From Salinicoccus sediminis (lineage in GTDB: Bacteria > Bacillota > Bacilli > Staphylococcales > Salinicoccaceae): a stretch of 64,000 nucleotides of DNA. Both the position numbers and the translations under genes were made by a program. The notes below the pieces were generated by a model. The model made no database searches. It was not told the origin of the DNA and saw only the letters and a program-made list of their open reading frames with translations. The first letter of the stretch is position 1; each line of letters begins with the position of its first letter. Below are positions 38,071-47,929 of the stretch, in pieces. Where the stretch lies: positions 434,001 to 498,000 of the forward strand of contig NZ_LAYZ01000024.1 in assembly GCF_000986795.1 (NCBI RefSeq). The letters are read 5' to 3'.

Positions 38071-39612
38071 CTACATCTGTTCTGAAGATGTTTTACCCTG
38101 CATATGCAGAGTCAGGTAATCCGGACCGCCGGCTTTTGAGTCCGTACCGGACATCTTGAAGCCGCCGAACGGCTGGTAGCCGACAATCGCTGCTGTACAG
38201 CCGCGGTTGAAGTACAGGTTGCCGACCATGAAATCGCGGCGGGCCTGTTCGATGTGTTCGCGGTTCTGTGTAATGACAGCACCCGTCAGACCGTAGTCCG
38301 TCGCGTTGGCATATTCGATTGCCTGATCGAAGTCCTTCGCCGTCGCAAAACCGACGACTGGTCCGAAAACTTCTTCCTGCATGATGCGGTCATCATGTCT
38401 GAGACCTGAGAAGATCGTCGGATGTACAAAATGCCCAGTGTCATTCTCCGTCGTCCCGCCGGTTTCAAGCTTACCTTCCGACTTGCCGATTTCGATGTAC
38501 TTCTGGATTTTCTCAAGGGACGCATCATCGATGACCGGTCCGACATTGACATCTGCTTCCGGGTTGCCCACTTTGAGCTGCTTCGTCTTCTCGACCACTT
38601 TGGCAAGCAGTTCATCGTGGATATCCTCGAGTGCGATTACACGGGAGCATGCAGAACATTTCTGGCCGCTGAACCCGAAAGCGGAATAGGTGATTGCTTC
38701 CGCCGCAAGTTCCAGATCGGCATCGGAATCGACGACGATGGTGTCCTTGCCGCCCATTTCTGCGATGACACGTTTGAGATGCGTCTGGCCGTCCTGGACG
38801 ATGGCAGCTTTTTCATAGATGCGTGTGCCCACATCGCGTGAACCCGTGAAGGAAACGAATCGCGTATCTTTATGTTCCACCAGATAGTCGCCGATGTCAC
38901 GGCTTGAGCCCGGAATGAAGTTCACCGCTCCTTTTGGCATTCCCGCCTCTTCCAGCACTTCCATGAACTTGTATGCCACGACCGGTGTGCGGGAAGACGG
39001 TTTGAGCAGCACAGTATTCCCTGTGACGAGTGCAGCAGCCGTCGTGCCCGCCATGATGGCGAAAGCGAAGTTCCATGGAGAGATGACAAGTCCGACACCG
39101 AGCGGTATGTAGTGGAACTGGTTGTATTCGCCCGGGCGGGATTCGACGTGGTCGCCGTCTTTGATCTTGAGGTTGTTCCGTCCGTAATACTCAAGGAAGT
39201 CGATGGCTTCCGCCGTATCCGCATCCGCCTCTTTCCACGGTTTGCCGGCTTCCTTGACAAGGAGGGCTGTAAATTCAAACTTGCGCTTACGGATGATCGC
39301 CGCTGCTTTGAACAGAACGTCGGACCGGAACTCGAATGTGGATTTCCTCCAGGATTCGAATGTCTCAAGGGCAACATCCATCGCCTGCTGGGCATGTTCT
39401 TGGCCGGCCTGGGACATGTGTCCGATCGTCTCCGTCTTTTCAGCCGGGTTATATGACTCTTTCTTTTCATCGGTCATGATGCGTTCGCCGCCGATGATCA
39501 GGGGATAGTCCTTGCCCAGATAAGATTTCACTGTCTTTAATCCCTCTTGAAGCTTTGTCCGGTTTTCCTCAATGGAAAAGTCCGTAAACGGTTCGTGTTT
39601 GTACGGTATCAT
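38071..39612 (-). CDS. rocA: 1-pyrroline-5-carboxylate dehydrogenase
   Basis: RocA (PruA) oxidises glutamate semialdehyde/pyrroline-5-carboxylate to glutamate with NAD, the common step of proline, arginine and ornithine breakdown. The start ATG at 39612 comes after AAGGAGG; the open frame upstream is non-coding. The product is 513 aa. The nucleotide and catalytic regions include [35 protein letters not shown], the glutamate in [14 protein letters not shown], and the catalytic cysteine in [12 protein letters not shown]. It heads the rocA-rocD-glutamate dehydrogenase group; a cre-like site lies upstream. Confidence 0.95.
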   Translation of the reverse strand: MIPYKHEPFTDFSIEENRTKLQEGLKTVKSYLGKDYPLIIGGERIMTDEKKESYNPAEKTETIGHMSQAGQEHAQQAMDVALETFESWRKSTFEFRSDVLFKAAAIIRKRKFEFTALLVKEAGKPWKEADADTAEAIDFLEYYGRNNLKIKDGDHVESRPGEYNQFHYIPLGVGLVISPWNFAFAIMAGTTAAALVTGNTVLLKPSSRTPVVAYKFMEVLEEAGMPKGAVNFIPGSSRDIGDYLVEHKDTRFVSFTGSRDVGTRIYEKAAIVQDGQTHLKRVIAEMGGKDTIVVDSDADLELAAEAITYSAFGFSGQKCSACSRVIALEDIHDELLAKVVEKTKQLKVGNPEADVNVGPVIDDASLEKIQKYIEIGKSEGKLETGGTTENDTGHFVHPTIFSGLRHDDRIMQEEVFGPVVGFATAKDFDQAIEYANATDYGLTGAVITQNREHIEQARRDFMVGNLYFNRGCTAAIVGYQPFGGFKMSGTDSKAGGPDYLTLHMQGKTSSEQM

Positions 39613-39646
39613 TACAGATAACCTCCTTAAAGTATTGGATCTATAG

Positions 39647-39652
39647 ATTATA
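39647..39652 (-). promoter_or_regulatory. Possible -10 box of rocA
   Basis: A perfect TATAAT on the minus strand lies 34 bases before the rocA start codon. The nearest TTGAAA is 20 bases upstream of it, too far for a good -35, so an activator may be needed. Confidence 0.4.
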
Positions 39653-39827
39653 ATGAACGTTTTATCAGACTTTTTCAACCCTTTTGATAACTGCAGCACA
39701 GCGCAGAATGACAGGCATTGTAAACCTATTCATACAGTTTAATATCTATTCAATTGACAGAATATATTTCATTACTGCATTAACCTTTCCATATCCGGAT
39801 GATGAAAACACTATTCATAAAAATTTA

Positions 39828-39841
39828 TGTAAGCGGTTTTA
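39828..39841 (+). promoter_or_regulatory. cre-like site upstream of rocA
   Basis: TGTAAGCGGTTTTA differs at one base from the CcpA pattern TGWAANCGNTNNCA. It lies about 175 bases upstream of the -10 box of rocA, rather far for direct repression. The rest of 39613-39884 is AT-rich with no gene. Confidence 0.35.
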
Positions 39842-39884
39842 AAATATGCCGTTAAAACGGTTTCAGCTGCTCCGGAACACTTCC

Positions 39885-39926
39885 AACATAAAAAGACCAC
39901 AGCTCATGCTGCAGTCTTTTTATGTT
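39885..39926. terminator. Bidirectional terminator between S1-domain gene and rocA
   Basis: AACATAAAAAGAC pairs with GTCTTTTTATGTT, with inner CAGC/GCTG pairs and a TCAT loop. It ends the minus-strand S1-domain gene and insulates rocA. Confidence 0.85.
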
Positions 39927-39955
39927 CAAGCCGTGTTTTAAAATGGGAGGCCTCA

Positions 39956-40336
39956 TCACTTATCCTTAAGGTATTTCTTTGCCTCTTCAATCCATTCCGG
40001 CATCTTTTGTCTGATGGATTCGAATCCATATTTCTCCGTCTCCCGGATCTGTTCCAAAACAGACCGCCTGTCCCGTTTCCTTTCCTCGCTTTTGAAGTAT
40101 TCATTCTCCTTCAATGTAAGGTTCAGTTTGCCATGCTTGTCCACGCTCAAAATCTTCGCTTTTACAATCTGGCCCTTCGACAGAAACTGGTTTACATCAT
40201 GGACATAATCGTTCATCACTTCCGAAATATGAATGAGTCCTTCTTGATTATCAGGGGTTTTGACAAAAGCGCCATACGGCTGGATGCCAGTCACTTTCAC
40301 TTTGACGAACTGGCCTTTCCGATAATTTTTTGCCAC
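39956..40336 (-). CDS. yugI: S1-domain RNA-binding protein (general stress protein 13 type)
   Basis: A 126-aa cytoplasmic protein with one S1 RNA-binding domain at residues 5-75 (KGQFVKVKVTGIQPYGAFVK, then GLIHISEV and VDKHGKLNLTLKE), followed by a charged helical tail. This matches YugI/GSP13 of Bacillus and the CvfD-type regulators, which associate with ribosomes or mRNA. It is transcribed apart from rocA, with a strong terminator after it. Target RNAs cannot be predicted. Confidence 0.85.
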   Translation of the reverse strand: MAKNYRKGQFVKVKVTGIQPYGAFVKTPDNQEGLIHISEVMNDYVHDVNQFLSKGQIVKAKILSVDKHGKLNLTLKENEYFKSEERKRDRRSVLEQIRETEKYGFESIRQKMPEWIEEAKKYLKDK

Positions 40337-40435
40337 TTATATTACCCCGCTTACTTTCGGTAGTACATACGCAATGATTATTTTATCATATTGAATAACG
40401 ATTATCTAATCATCGGCGGGGGATGCGGCATATTA

Positions 40436-40477
40436 AAAACGCAGTCCAGCACTTCATTACGGGAGCACTGCCTGCGT
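40436..40477 (-). terminator. Terminator of the YugE-like gene
   Basis: On the minus strand ACGCAG pairs with CTGCGT, with further imperfect inner pairing (CAGTGCT/AGTGCTG), followed by TTTTT. It overlaps the last base of the stop codon. Confidence 0.65.
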
Positions 40478-40752
40478 CACGGTTCTTTATAAAGTTCGAT
40501 GATTTCAAAAGCTTCAATTACAACGGGTCTGATTTCCCCGAGAGGCACCGTCTTTTCAAATGAAAAGCGGAACACATCCTGTACTCCGGCGCTCGCTTTT
40601 TCCACATCTTCCCTGTGCCTGAAAATCACATCCATGCTGTCGTAGATTTCACTGTCAAAGTCGAAATCCTCCCCGTCGGGCATACCGGCGGCCGCAGGAC
40701 ACCATCCTCCAAGGAGCCTGTACAGCTCGACATTACCTTCGGGACTCATCAT
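40477..40752 (-). CDS. Small DUF1871/YugE-like protein
   Basis: A 91-aa acidic soluble protein. Its layout (LYRLLGGWCP, then YDSMDVIFRHREDVEKASAG and a C-terminal helix) resembles the DUF1871 family of B. subtilis YugE, which lies near yugI in that species too; the match is from memory and moderate. The start is one of two ATG codons at 40752 and 40749, overlapping the end of the upstream small membrane-protein gene by 20 bases, so translation is coupled. Function unknown. Confidence 0.5.
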   Translation of the reverse strand: MMSPEGNVELYRLLGGWCPAAAGMPDGEDFDFDSEIYDSMDVIFRHREDVEKASAGVQDVFRFSFEKTVPLGEIRPVVIEAFEIIELYKEP

Positions 40753-40936
40753 GGTCTTTCTCATCCAGCTGTTTCAGCACCTGCTGTTCAAACGCCTTCA
40801 TCTTCTCTTCCTGCTTCCTGGAATATTTTTTGACCAGGCGGAATACGATATAGGCCAGCAGGATACAGATGGCCAGCGTCAGGAAAGCCGGGATATATTC
40901 AGTCTTATCTTCCGGGAAATAAAGAAACTCCATCAT
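40733..40936 (-). CDS. Small single-pass membrane protein, unknown
   Basis: A 67-aa protein with one membrane segment (about 15-34), then a highly charged helical tail (SRKQEEKMKAFEQQVLKQLD) that may form a coiled coil. Two ATG codons start it after GGTGAGTG. It overlaps the YugE-like gene. I do not recognise a family. The coupled arrangement with a soluble partner is the only functional hint. Confidence 0.5.
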   Translation of the reverse strand: MMEFLYFPEDKTEYIPAFLTLAICILLAYIVFRLVKKYSRKQEEKMKAFEQQVLKQLDEKDHDESRR

Positions 40937-41087
40937 AGTTAATCACTCACCTTTATCTCAATAGATTATAACAAAGAATATCCCGCCGTGTCTCATCCTA
41001 TTAATGACTATTTTGTGAGCGTTTCAGCCTTAATTGTTGAAATCCCGGAAGAAATGTGCAGTGGAGATTACAGGCCGCATGTGCTTT

Positions 41088-41124
41088 TGGCGGACACCGC
41101 AGCTCCCGCCGTGTCCGGAAAACC
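41088..41124. repeat. Single unit of the 41-bp intergenic repeat (locus C)
   Basis: TGGCGGACACCGC at 41088, with CCGTGTCCGGAAAACC at its end, matches one unit of the arrays at 14.8 and 57.3 kb, including the CGGACAC/GTGTCCG inverted repeat. No further unit is seen 41 bases to either side. It lies after ppiB and upstream of the small membrane-protein gene, both on the minus strand; this is the only locus not between convergent genes. Confidence 0.85.
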
Positions 41125-41146
41125 TGAAAATCCGCACGGCCAGCAT

Positions 41147-41174
41147 AAAAAAGGCAGAACCTCCCGGCTCTGCC
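41147..41174 (-). terminator. Terminator of ppiB
   Basis: On the minus strand GGCAGAGCC pairs with GGTTCTGCC around GGGA, followed by six T. Confidence 0.82.
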
Positions 41175-41195
41175 CATGGTCAAACTATTCATCCA

Positions 41196-41783
41196 TTACT
41201 TCACTTCGATGTTTTCGATGACTACATCTTCGACAGGGCGATCCTGTGCGCCTGTTTCAACATCTGCGATCTTCTCGACGATGTCCATGCCGTCAATGAC
41301 ATGGCCGAAAACCGTGTGGCGCTGGTCGAGCCACGGTGTGCCGCCATGCTCGGTATACGCATCGATGATTTCCGACGGGTAGCCGGCCCCTTCGAGCTGC
41401 GACAGCATCTGGGAAGGCACTTCTTTCAGCTGTACGATGAAGAACTGGCTGCCGTTTGTTCCCGGTCCTGCGTTCGCCATTGAGAGCGCACCGTAGAGGT
41501 TGAATGCCTCTGTGGAGAATTCATCTTCGAACGAGCCGCCGTAGATGCTTTCTCCGCCCATTCCTGTTCCTGTCGGGTCGCCGCCCTGGATCATGAAATC
41601 TTTGATGATGCGATGGAAAATCTGGCCGTCATAGTAGCCGTTTTTCGCGTGTGTCGTGAAGTTTTCCACTGTTTTCGGGGCGATATCCTTAAAGAGTTTG
41701 ACGGTTACGTCTCCGTGGTTTGTATGGATGACCGCCTTCACTTCATTTTCCTGCACTTCATTGTTCAACTGTGGGAATGCCAT
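41196..41783 (-). CDS. ppiB: Cyclophilin-type peptidyl-prolyl cis-trans isomerase
   Basis: A cytoplasmic foldase that isomerises proline peptide bonds. The 195-aa protein has the cyclophilin core: [19 protein letters not shown] with the catalytic arginine, [16 protein letters not shown], and [18 protein letters not shown]. There is no signal peptide. An insertion around residues 125-150 ([20 protein letters not shown]) is longer than in minimal cyclophilins. Start ATG 41783 follows AGGAGGATTAGA. Single-gene unit with its own terminator. Confidence 0.94.
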   Translation of the reverse strand: MAFPQLNNEVQENEVKAVIHTNHGDVTVKLFKDIAPKTVENFTTHAKNGYYDGQIFHRIIKDFMIQGGDPTGTGMGGESIYGGSFEDEFSTEAFNLYGALSMANAGPGTNGSQFFIVQLKEVPSQMLSQLEGAGYPSEIIDAYTEHGGTPWLDQRHTVFGHVIDGMDIVEKIADVETGAQDRPVEDVVIENIEVK

Positions 41784-41987
41784 TCTAATCCTCCTAAAGT
41801 TTCAAACGTTTCAATTTTATGAATAAAAATATGAAAATTTTGTGACGCCAATTCCTTTTATTCCTATTTATACTATACAGTGATTTTATTTATTTTCAAA
41901 CCCTATACATTTATTTAACCTGATGTTTCATGTATAATTTACTATATAATGTGCAAAAATTTGTACAACGACGAAGGAGGTCACACA

Positions 41988-44402
41988 GTGACGTTAATAC
42001 ATCTGGCGATTCTGCTGCCTGTCATTGCCGCCGTTCTCATCGGCACGCTCTACAGGTATTACAGACGTATCCACCTGGGCTGGTTCGTCCTGCCTGTACC
42101 ACTCCTGATTGTCATCTATCTGTTTACTCTGATCCCCCGGGTGATGAATGGACAGGTGATACATGAAACAATGCAGTTCATGCCGAGAATCGGTATGAAT
42201 TTCGATGTTTACATAGATGGTCTCGGACTGCTGTTCGCCATACTGATATCAGGAATCGGGGCGCTCGTCGTCCTATATTCAATCGGTTACCTCTCCGAAA
42301 AGGAGAACCTCGGTAACTTCTACGTCTTTCTGCTCATGTTCATGACCGCGATGCTCGGCATCGTGCTCAATGACAACGTAATCATGCTCTATCTTTTCTG
42401 GGAACTGACATCAATCTCCAGTTTCCTGCTCATCGCATTCTGGTCCACCCGTGACCGCTCGCTGTACGGTGCACTGAAGTCGATGATCATCACGATGTTC
42501 GGCGGCTTCCTCATGCTCGGCGGATTCATCACCCTCTACCTGATCACAGGAACTTTCAGCATCAGGGGGATGATCGAAGCCCTGCCGCAGATCCAGGAAA
42601 GTCCGCTTGCACCATTCGCAATCGTACTCATCCTGTTCGGCGCATTCACTAAATCCGCACAGTTCCCATTCTACATCTGGCTCCCGGATGCCATGGAGGC
42701 ACCGACTCCGGTCAGTGCATATCTGCACTCCGCCACGATGGTCAAGGCGGGAATCTATCTTGTCGCACGTTTTACCCCGCTGTTTGCCTTTTCAAACCTC
42801 TGGGTATGGACAATCCTTATCGTCGGCCTGTTCACGATGGCCTGGGCATCCTTCAATGCCATCAAGAAAGATGATCTTAAAGCGATACTCGCATTCTCCA
42901 CCGTTTCACAGCTCGGCCTCATCATGAGTCTTCTCGGACTCGGGGCACTGAGCCTCGCGACAGGCGCAAATGATGAACTGTTCACAGTGGCTGTCGTTGC
43001 AGCGGTGTTCCATACGATCAACCATGCAACATTCAAAGGTGCACTGTTCATGATCACCGGCATCGTCGACCATGAAACCGGCACAAGGAGCATGAAACGC
43101 CTCGGCGGCCTCCTCACCATCATGCCGGTTTCGTTCACCCTGACAGTCATTACGGCACTGTCGATGGCCGGCCTGCCGCCATTCAACGGCTTCCTTACCA
43201 AGGAACTGTTCCTGGAAGCCATGATCACCGTACTGGAAGCCGACTTCGGAGCCATGGCGAGCGTGGACTTCCTCATTCCGCTTGTTGCGGTTGTCGGAAG
43301 CATTTTCACATTCATCTATTCAATACTGATCGTCTACGGCATCTTCCTCGGTAAGCGTACACACGATACGCCGAAGGAACCGCACGAGTCTCCTGTGCTG
43401 ATGCTGATTTCTCCGGCGATCCTGTCGCTGCTCGTCATCGTCTTCGGACTGTTCCCGAACATGCTGTCGGCGACGATCATCGATCCGGCAGCCATGGGCA
43501 TCATGGACAGCGCCGAACCGCTCGGCACACATCTTGCGATGTGGCACGGTTTTGCCAACCCTGCACTCTGGGCGACAGTAGCCGTTGTCATCATCGGTTC
43601 TGTCATGTTCTATTTCAGGGACAGATGGATGTTCATCTACAACTATCATAAAGAAGCATTTACACTCAATTACCTTTACGACCAGGGACTCCTGTACAGC
43701 CGCATCGGCTCGCAGAAGATCACCGACGGCTATATGACAGGCTATCTCCGCAACTATCTGGTCTATATATTCGGATTCTTCATCGTGATGGGCATCATAA
43801 CGCTCATGAATTCAGGCTTCAATATGGACTTCAGCGGCTTTGCACCTGTAGGCATACAGGAAGTCATCATAAGCCTCATAATACTCATTGCAACAGCAGT
43901 CATCCTCATAACGCGCTCGCGCATGGTGTCCATCATAATGCTCGGGTCCATCGGTTTCTCGATGGCACTCTTCTTTGTATTCTTCAGGGCACCTGACCTT
44001 GCCCTGACGCAGCTTGCGATAGAAACGGTGACGACAGCCCTTTTCCTGGTCTGCTTCTATCATCTTCCCAAGAAGAGCAGGCACGAAGAACGCATGCGGT
44101 TCAAGTTCACAAACTTCATCGTTTCGGCAGGAGTCGGGATCCTCGTCATCCTGTTCGGCATCTCCGCCTTCTCCGGAAGGGTATTCGAACCGATCAGCGA
44201 ATTCCACATCGAGAATGTGTATGAACTCGCTGCAGGCGGCAACATGGTCAACGTCATACTTGTCGACTTCCGTGGTTTTGATACATTGTTTGAGACACTT
44301 GTGTTCGGCATCGCCGGCATCGGCATTTACACATTGATGAAACTGAAACTAACCAGAAAGGATGAAGACAATGAAGAGCACTCTGAAGAAAGCAGGGTAT
44401 AG
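41988..44402 (+). CDS. mnhA: Na+/H+ antiporter subunit A
   Basis: MnhA (MrpA) is the large subunit of the seven-protein Mrp complex, which expels sodium in exchange for protons and gives salt and alkali tolerance. The start is GTG 41988, after AAGGAGGTCACACA; the in-frame ATG at 41949 is upstream of that site. The 804-aa product has about 20 membrane segments. The NuoL-like half has the key LYLFWELTSISSFLLI and SAYLHSATMVKAGIYL segments, and the C-terminal part has the NuoJ-like MrpA extension. First gene of mnhABCDEFG. Confidence 0.94.
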   Translation: MTLIHLAILLPVIAAVLIGTLYRYYRRIHLGWFVLPVPLLIVIYLFTLIPRVMNGQVIHETMQFMPRIGMNFDVYIDGLGLLFAILISGIGALVVLYSIGYLSEKENLGNFYVFLLMFMTAMLGIVLNDNVIMLYLFWELTSISSFLLIAFWSTRDRSLYGALKSMIITMFGGFLMLGGFITLYLITGTFSIRGMIEALPQIQESPLAPFAIVLILFGAFTKSAQFPFYIWLPDAMEAPTPVSAYLHSATMVKAGIYLVARFTPLFAFSNLWVWTILIVGLFTMAWASFNAIKKDDLKAILAFSTVSQLGLIMSLLGLGALSLATGANDELFTVAVVAAVFHTINHATFKGALFMITGIVDHETGTRSMKRLGGLLTIMPVSFTLTVITALSMAGLPPFNGFLTKELFLEAMITVLEADFGAMASVDFLIPLVAVVGSIFTFIYSILIVYGIFLGKRTHDTPKEPHESPVLMLISPAILSLLVIVFGLFPNMLSATIIDPAAMGIMDSAEPLGTHLAMWHGFANPALWATVAVVIIGSVMFYFRDRWMFIYNYHKEAFTLNYLYDQGLLYSRIGSQKITDGYMTGYLRNYLVYIFGFFIVMGIITLMNSGFNMDFSGFAPVGIQEVIISLIILIATAVILITRSRMVSIIMLGSIGFSMALFFVFFRAPDLALTQLAIETVTTALFLVCFYHLPKKSRHEERMRFKFTNFIVSAGVGILVILFGISAFSGRVFEPISEFHIENVYELAAGGNMVNVILVDFRGFDTLFETLVFGIAGIGIYTLMKLKLTRKDEDNEEHSEESRV

Positions 44403-44838
44403 CAAGGTACAGAAACAGGTCCATGATGTCTTCCTGCAGTTCACTTCCAAAGTGATCTTCTTCATCATCATCCTGTTCGCCTTCAAATTGTTTTTTGCGG
44501 GTCACTATACTCCGGGCGGCGGCTTTGTCGGTGGCCTGCTGGCAGCAGCGGCCATCATCCTCCTTCTGATCGCCTTTGATCAAAAAACGGTTGAGAAAAT
44601 GCTGCCGATCGATTTCAGGATCCTGATTGCGACCGGCCTTGTCATTGCGGCCGGCCTGCCGACTCTTTCATTTCTGTTCGGCACACCGTTCTTCACACAC
44701 CAGCACACATACATCACTGTGCCGGTGTTTGGTGAAGTGGCACTGCACTCCGCAGTGATCTTCGATGTCGGAGTGTTCCTGACAGTTGCAGGGACAGCGC
44801 TCCTCATCATCAAACTCATTGCAGAGGAGGACGATTGA
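44371..44838 (+). CDS. mnhB: Na+/H+ antiporter subunit B
   Basis: A 155-aa membrane subunit of the Mrp complex. The family motif [20 protein letters not shown] lies near residues 45-64. It has four hydrophobic segments. The start is ATG 44371, nine bases after AAAGGATG; an ATG three codons earlier is less well placed. It overlaps mnhA by 32 bases and mnhC by one. The cytoplasmic N-terminus is somewhat longer than in S. aureus. Confidence 0.92.
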   Translation: MKSTLKKAGYSKVQKQVHDVFLQFTSKVIFFIIILFAFKLFFAGHYTPGGGFVGGLLAAAAIILLLIAFDQKTVEKMLPIDFRILIATGLVIAAGLPTLSFLFGTPFFTHQHTYITVPVFGEVALHSAVIFDVGVFLTVAGTALLIIKLIAEEDD

Positions 44839-45179
44839 TGGAACTGATAACCATCATACTGAGCGGTATACTAATCGGTTCATCGGTATACATGATGCTC
44901 TCAAAAAGTATAATCAGGATCATCATCGGCACAGCACTGCTGTCACACGGAGTCCATCTGATGCTCCTGACGATGGGACGGCTAAAACAGGGGAACGTCC
45001 CCGTCCTCGACCCAGAGGTATCCTCATACACCGATCCCCTGCCCCAGGCGCTGATCCTGACGGCGATCGTCATCGCTTTTGCACTTACGTCCTACATTCT
45101 CGTACTTGCGTTAAGGATGTACAGAGAGCTTGGTACAGATAATGTAGAAGAAATGAAAGGAGTTCCACATGACGACTAA
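44838..45179 (+). CDS. mnhC: Na+/H+ antiporter subunit C
   Basis: A 113-aa NuoK-like membrane subunit with three hydrophobic segments. The middle one, around [14 protein letters not shown], matches MrpC. The start overlaps the mnhB stop (TGATG). It shares 11 bases with mnhD. Length is identical to the S. aureus subunit as I recall it. Confidence 0.92.
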   Translation: MELITIILSGILIGSSVYMMLSKSIIRIIIGTALLSHGVHLMLLTMGRLKQGNVPVLDPEVSSYTDPLPQALILTAIVIAFALTSYILVLALRMYRELGTDNVEEMKGVPHDD

Positions 45180-46662
45180 CATACTGCCCCTATTACCTAT
45201 AATGATCCCCTTTTTCGCCGGGATCATCATGTTATTCATGGGAAAGCGTCCAGTCTGGCACAGAGTTGTCTCAGGAATTTCAGGACTCCTTATGATGCTT
45301 TCAGCCGTCTGGCTGGTCATATCCATCTACCGGAACGGGACGATCGTGACGTTTCTGGGTGACTGGATGGCACCATTCGGAATCAGTGTCGTCATCGACA
45401 TGGCGGCAGCACTGCTCCTTCTGACCACCTCGATCATTGCATTCCTGATCGTGGTCTATTCGTTCCAGTCGATCGGCATCGAACGGGAGAAGTACTTCTA
45501 CTATCCCATGGTGCTGTTCATGATCGCCGGCGTCAATGGCGCTTTCTCGACCGGAGACATATTCAACATGTTCGTATTCTTTGAGGTCTTCCTGCTTGCA
45601 TCCTATGTACTGATTACGATGGGCGGGACCAGAGTACAGCTTCAGGAAGGGTTCAAATACCTGCTGGTCAATCTTATTTCTTCGAACTTCTTCGTTCTCG
45701 GTCTCGCCTATCTCTATTCCGTGACAGGCTCACTCAACATGGCGGATATCTACCTGAAGCTCGAAGATTATGATGGCAACATGGTAATCATGACGGTCCT
45801 TGCTGTCGTCTTCCTGTTCGTATTTGCTACGAAAGCCGGACTTTTCCCGCTGTTCTTCTGGCTCCCGGGTTCATATTATGCGCCCCCGATGCCGATTATC
45901 GCACTGTTCGGTGCACTTTTGACCAAAGTCGGCGTCTACGCGATTGCCAGGACATACAGCCTTTTCTTCATTGAAAACCAGGCTTTTACCCATCAGGCAC
46001 TTCTGCTTATGGCACTTCTCACCATCATAATGGGTTCAATCGGGGCGCTTGCCTATACGGATATGAAAAAGATAATCATATACAACATACTGATTGCTGT
46101 CGGCGTCATCATTGTCGGCTTCTCGATGATGGATGAAATCGGCACGATCGGAGCAATGTACTACCTTATACATGATATGATCATCAAAGCCGCACTGTTC
46201 ATGCTTGTCGGCTTCATCATATACCGGACGGGCAAGGCCGACTCCGAACACCTCGGCGGCCTGATCAGAAAGCACCCGGTCACAGGCTGGATGTTCCTGG
46301 TCGCAGGGTTCGCCCTTGCCGGCGTACCACCTTTGTCCGGATTCTACGGCAAATTCTTCATCGTCCAGTCCACTTTCGACAACGACCATTACGTGGCCGG
46401 TATCATCGTGCTTGTTTCAAGCCTTGCAGTACTCATATCCGTCGTCCGGATATTCATGAACGTATTCTGGAGGGGGGAGATGGACTTCAGTACACTGAAG
46501 CCGATCAAGACGGACAAGCTTCTGTTCGCTTCCATCGGGCTTGTCATCGTATCCGTCGCCTTCGGCCTTGCAGCGGATCTCCTCTATCCATTCTTTGAGA
46601 TGGCGGCATCATCATTCCATGATCCGGCATCTTATGCCAGCTATTTAACGGAGGTGGAATAG
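45169..46662 (+). CDS. mnhD: Na+/H+ antiporter subunit D
   Basis: A 497-aa NuoM/N-like proton-translocating subunit with about 14 membrane segments. The conserved glutamate region [15 protein letters not shown] lies near residue 135, and [19 protein letters not shown] with its lysine lies near residue 225. Start ATG after AAAGGAGTTCCAC. Together with mnhA it forms the ion path of the complex. Confidence 0.94.
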   Translation: MTTNILPLLPIMIPFFAGIIMLFMGKRPVWHRVVSGISGLLMMLSAVWLVISIYRNGTIVTFLGDWMAPFGISVVIDMAAALLLLTTSIIAFLIVVYSFQSIGIEREKYFYYPMVLFMIAGVNGAFSTGDIFNMFVFFEVFLLASYVLITMGGTRVQLQEGFKYLLVNLISSNFFVLGLAYLYSVTGSLNMADIYLKLEDYDGNMVIMTVLAVVFLFVFATKAGLFPLFFWLPGSYYAPPMPIIALFGALLTKVGVYAIARTYSLFFIENQAFTHQALLLMALLTIIMGSIGALAYTDMKKIIIYNILIAVGVIIVGFSMMDEIGTIGAMYYLIHDMIIKAALFMLVGFIIYRTGKADSEHLGGLIRKHPVTGWMFLVAGFALAGVPPLSGFYGKFFIVQSTFDNDHYVAGIIVLVSSLAVLISVVRIFMNVFWRGEMDFSTLKPIKTDKLLFASIGLVIVSVAFGLAADLLYPFFEMAASSFHDPASYASYLTEVE

Positions 46663-47142
46663 ATGCCATTACAAATACTGATCAACCTGCTCCTTGCCGT
46701 ACTGTGGATGTTCATGGGTTCTGAATTCAGCGTAGCATCCTTCACCACAGGTTATATCATGGGACTTGCCGCAGTATTCCTGCTGCGCAGGTTCCTCCCG
46801 GGCTCCTTCTACCTCAGACGTGTCTGGCGCATCGTCAGACTGTTCTTCATCTTCATCATCGAAATGGTGAAGGCGAACATCGATGTGGTCAAAATCGTGC
46901 TGAGCCCGAAGATCGATGTCCATCCCGGTTTCTACGCCTATCCATGTGATCTTGAGGAAGACTGGGAAGTCGTCCTGCTGTCATCCCTCATCACCCTTAC
47001 ACCGGGGACCGTTGTTGTGGCGATATCAGATGACCACTCGACGATCTATATACACGGCGTCGATATGAAAAGTGCGGAAGAAGAGATCCAAAATATAAAA
47101 TCTGCATTTGAAAATGAAATCAAAGAGGTGGCGAAACCATGA
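46663..47142 (+). CDS. mnhE: Na+/H+ antiporter subunit E
   Basis: A 159-aa subunit with two or three N-terminal membrane segments and a larger cytoplasmic domain containing SLITLTPGTVVVAISDD and IYIHGVDM, both typical of MrpE. Start ATG directly follows the mnhD stop, with GGAGGTGGAATAG as ribosome site. Overlaps mnhF by four bases (ATGA). Confidence 0.92.
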   Translation: MPLQILINLLLAVLWMFMGSEFSVASFTTGYIMGLAAVFLLRRFLPGSFYLRRVWRIVRLFFIFIIEMVKANIDVVKIVLSPKIDVHPGFYAYPCDLEEDWEVVLLSSLITLTPGTVVVAISDDHSTIYIHGVDMKSAEEEIQNIKSAFENEIKEVAKP

Positions 47143-47438
47143 ATACATTCCTTGATGTCGTCATCATATTCTCTGTCATCGTCCTGGCGTTCGCCATGCT
47201 CGGCATGGTCTACCGCATGCTGAAAGGTCCGACGCTGCATGACAAACTTGTGGCACTCGATGCATTCGGGGTATTGCTAATGGCCATGATTGCCCTGACG
47301 GCGATGATGCTCGGTACGACCCATCTGCTTGTCGTGGTACTGCTCATCGGCATTCTTGCCTTCATTGCCACAATCGCTTTCGCAAAATTCCTGGAGAAAG
47401 GCGTGATCATCCAATATGATAGAAATAGTGATGAGTAG
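47139..47438 (+). CDS. mnhF: Na+/H+ antiporter subunit F
   Basis: A 99-aa subunit with three membrane segments. YRMLKGPTLHDKLVALDAFG near residues 25-44 is the MrpF signature. In related species MrpF has also been linked to bile-salt or choline efflux. It overlaps both neighbours (ATGA with mnhE, 23 bases with mnhG). Confidence 0.92.
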   Translation: MNTFLDVVIIFSVIVLAFAMLGMVYRMLKGPTLHDKLVALDAFGVLLMAMIALTAMMLGTTHLLVVVLLIGILAFIATIAFAKFLEKGVIIQYDRNSDE

Positions 47439-47844
47439 CATTATCGCATTCTTCATACTCGGCGGTGCATTCTTCGGCTTTGTCGCCGCCATCGGTCTCA
47501 TCCGCCTGCCGGATATGTATACAAGGCTTCATGCCGCATCCAAGAGCTCGACACTCGGCGTCATGATGATGATGACCGGCACCTTCCTCTACTTCTGGTA
47601 TGTGGAAAGCTATGTGGATACAGAGCTTGTGCTTGCTGTCGTCTTCATCTTCATCACCGCCCCTGTGGCTGCACACCTTCTCGCAAGGAGTGCCTTCCAC
47701 GCGGATGTGGAACCTTATCAGCTGACGATATTGAACGAGCTGAAACGTGATGAAACAGGTGCGCCGGACGGCAACCACGGGGAACGCGTGATCATTGAAG
47801 GCAAACGCAGACCCGACCTTGAAAACAGAGAACCTGAAAAATGA
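47416..47844 (+). CDS. mnhG: Na+/H+ antiporter subunit G
   Basis: A 142-aa last subunit of the Mrp complex, with three membrane segments and FVAAIGLIRLPDMYTRLHAA, the MrpG signature. The C-terminal hydrophilic tail (from about residue 100) is longer than usual for the family. The chosen ATG at 47416 gives the usual N-terminus; another ATG lies at 47431. A terminator follows four bases after the stop. Confidence 0.92.
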   Translation: MIEIVMSSIIAFFILGGAFFGFVAAIGLIRLPDMYTRLHAASKSSTLGVMMMMTGTFLYFWYVESYVDTELVLAVVFIFITAPVAAHLLARSAFHADVEPYQLTILNELKRDETGAPDGNHGERVIIEGKRRPDLENREPEK

Positions 47845-47848
47845 GAAC

Positions 47849-47880
47849 ATCCCCGGTCCAGTTGGATCGGGGATATTTTC
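47849..47880 (+). terminator. Terminator of the mnh operon
   Basis: ATCCCCG (47849-47855) pairs with CGGGGAT (47868-47874), followed by ATTTTC. Confidence 0.78.
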
Positions 47881-47884
47881 ATGC

Positions 47885-47915
47885 AAAAAAGAAGGGTCCC
47901 TACCGGGCGCCCTTC
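47885..47915 (-). terminator. Terminator of the pepA-thioesterase unit
   Basis: On the minus strand GAAGGG pairs with CCCTTC, with partial inner pairing, followed by six T. It is back to back with the mnh terminator. Confidence 0.75.
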
Positions 47916-47929
47916 ACGTCTGTACAGAA

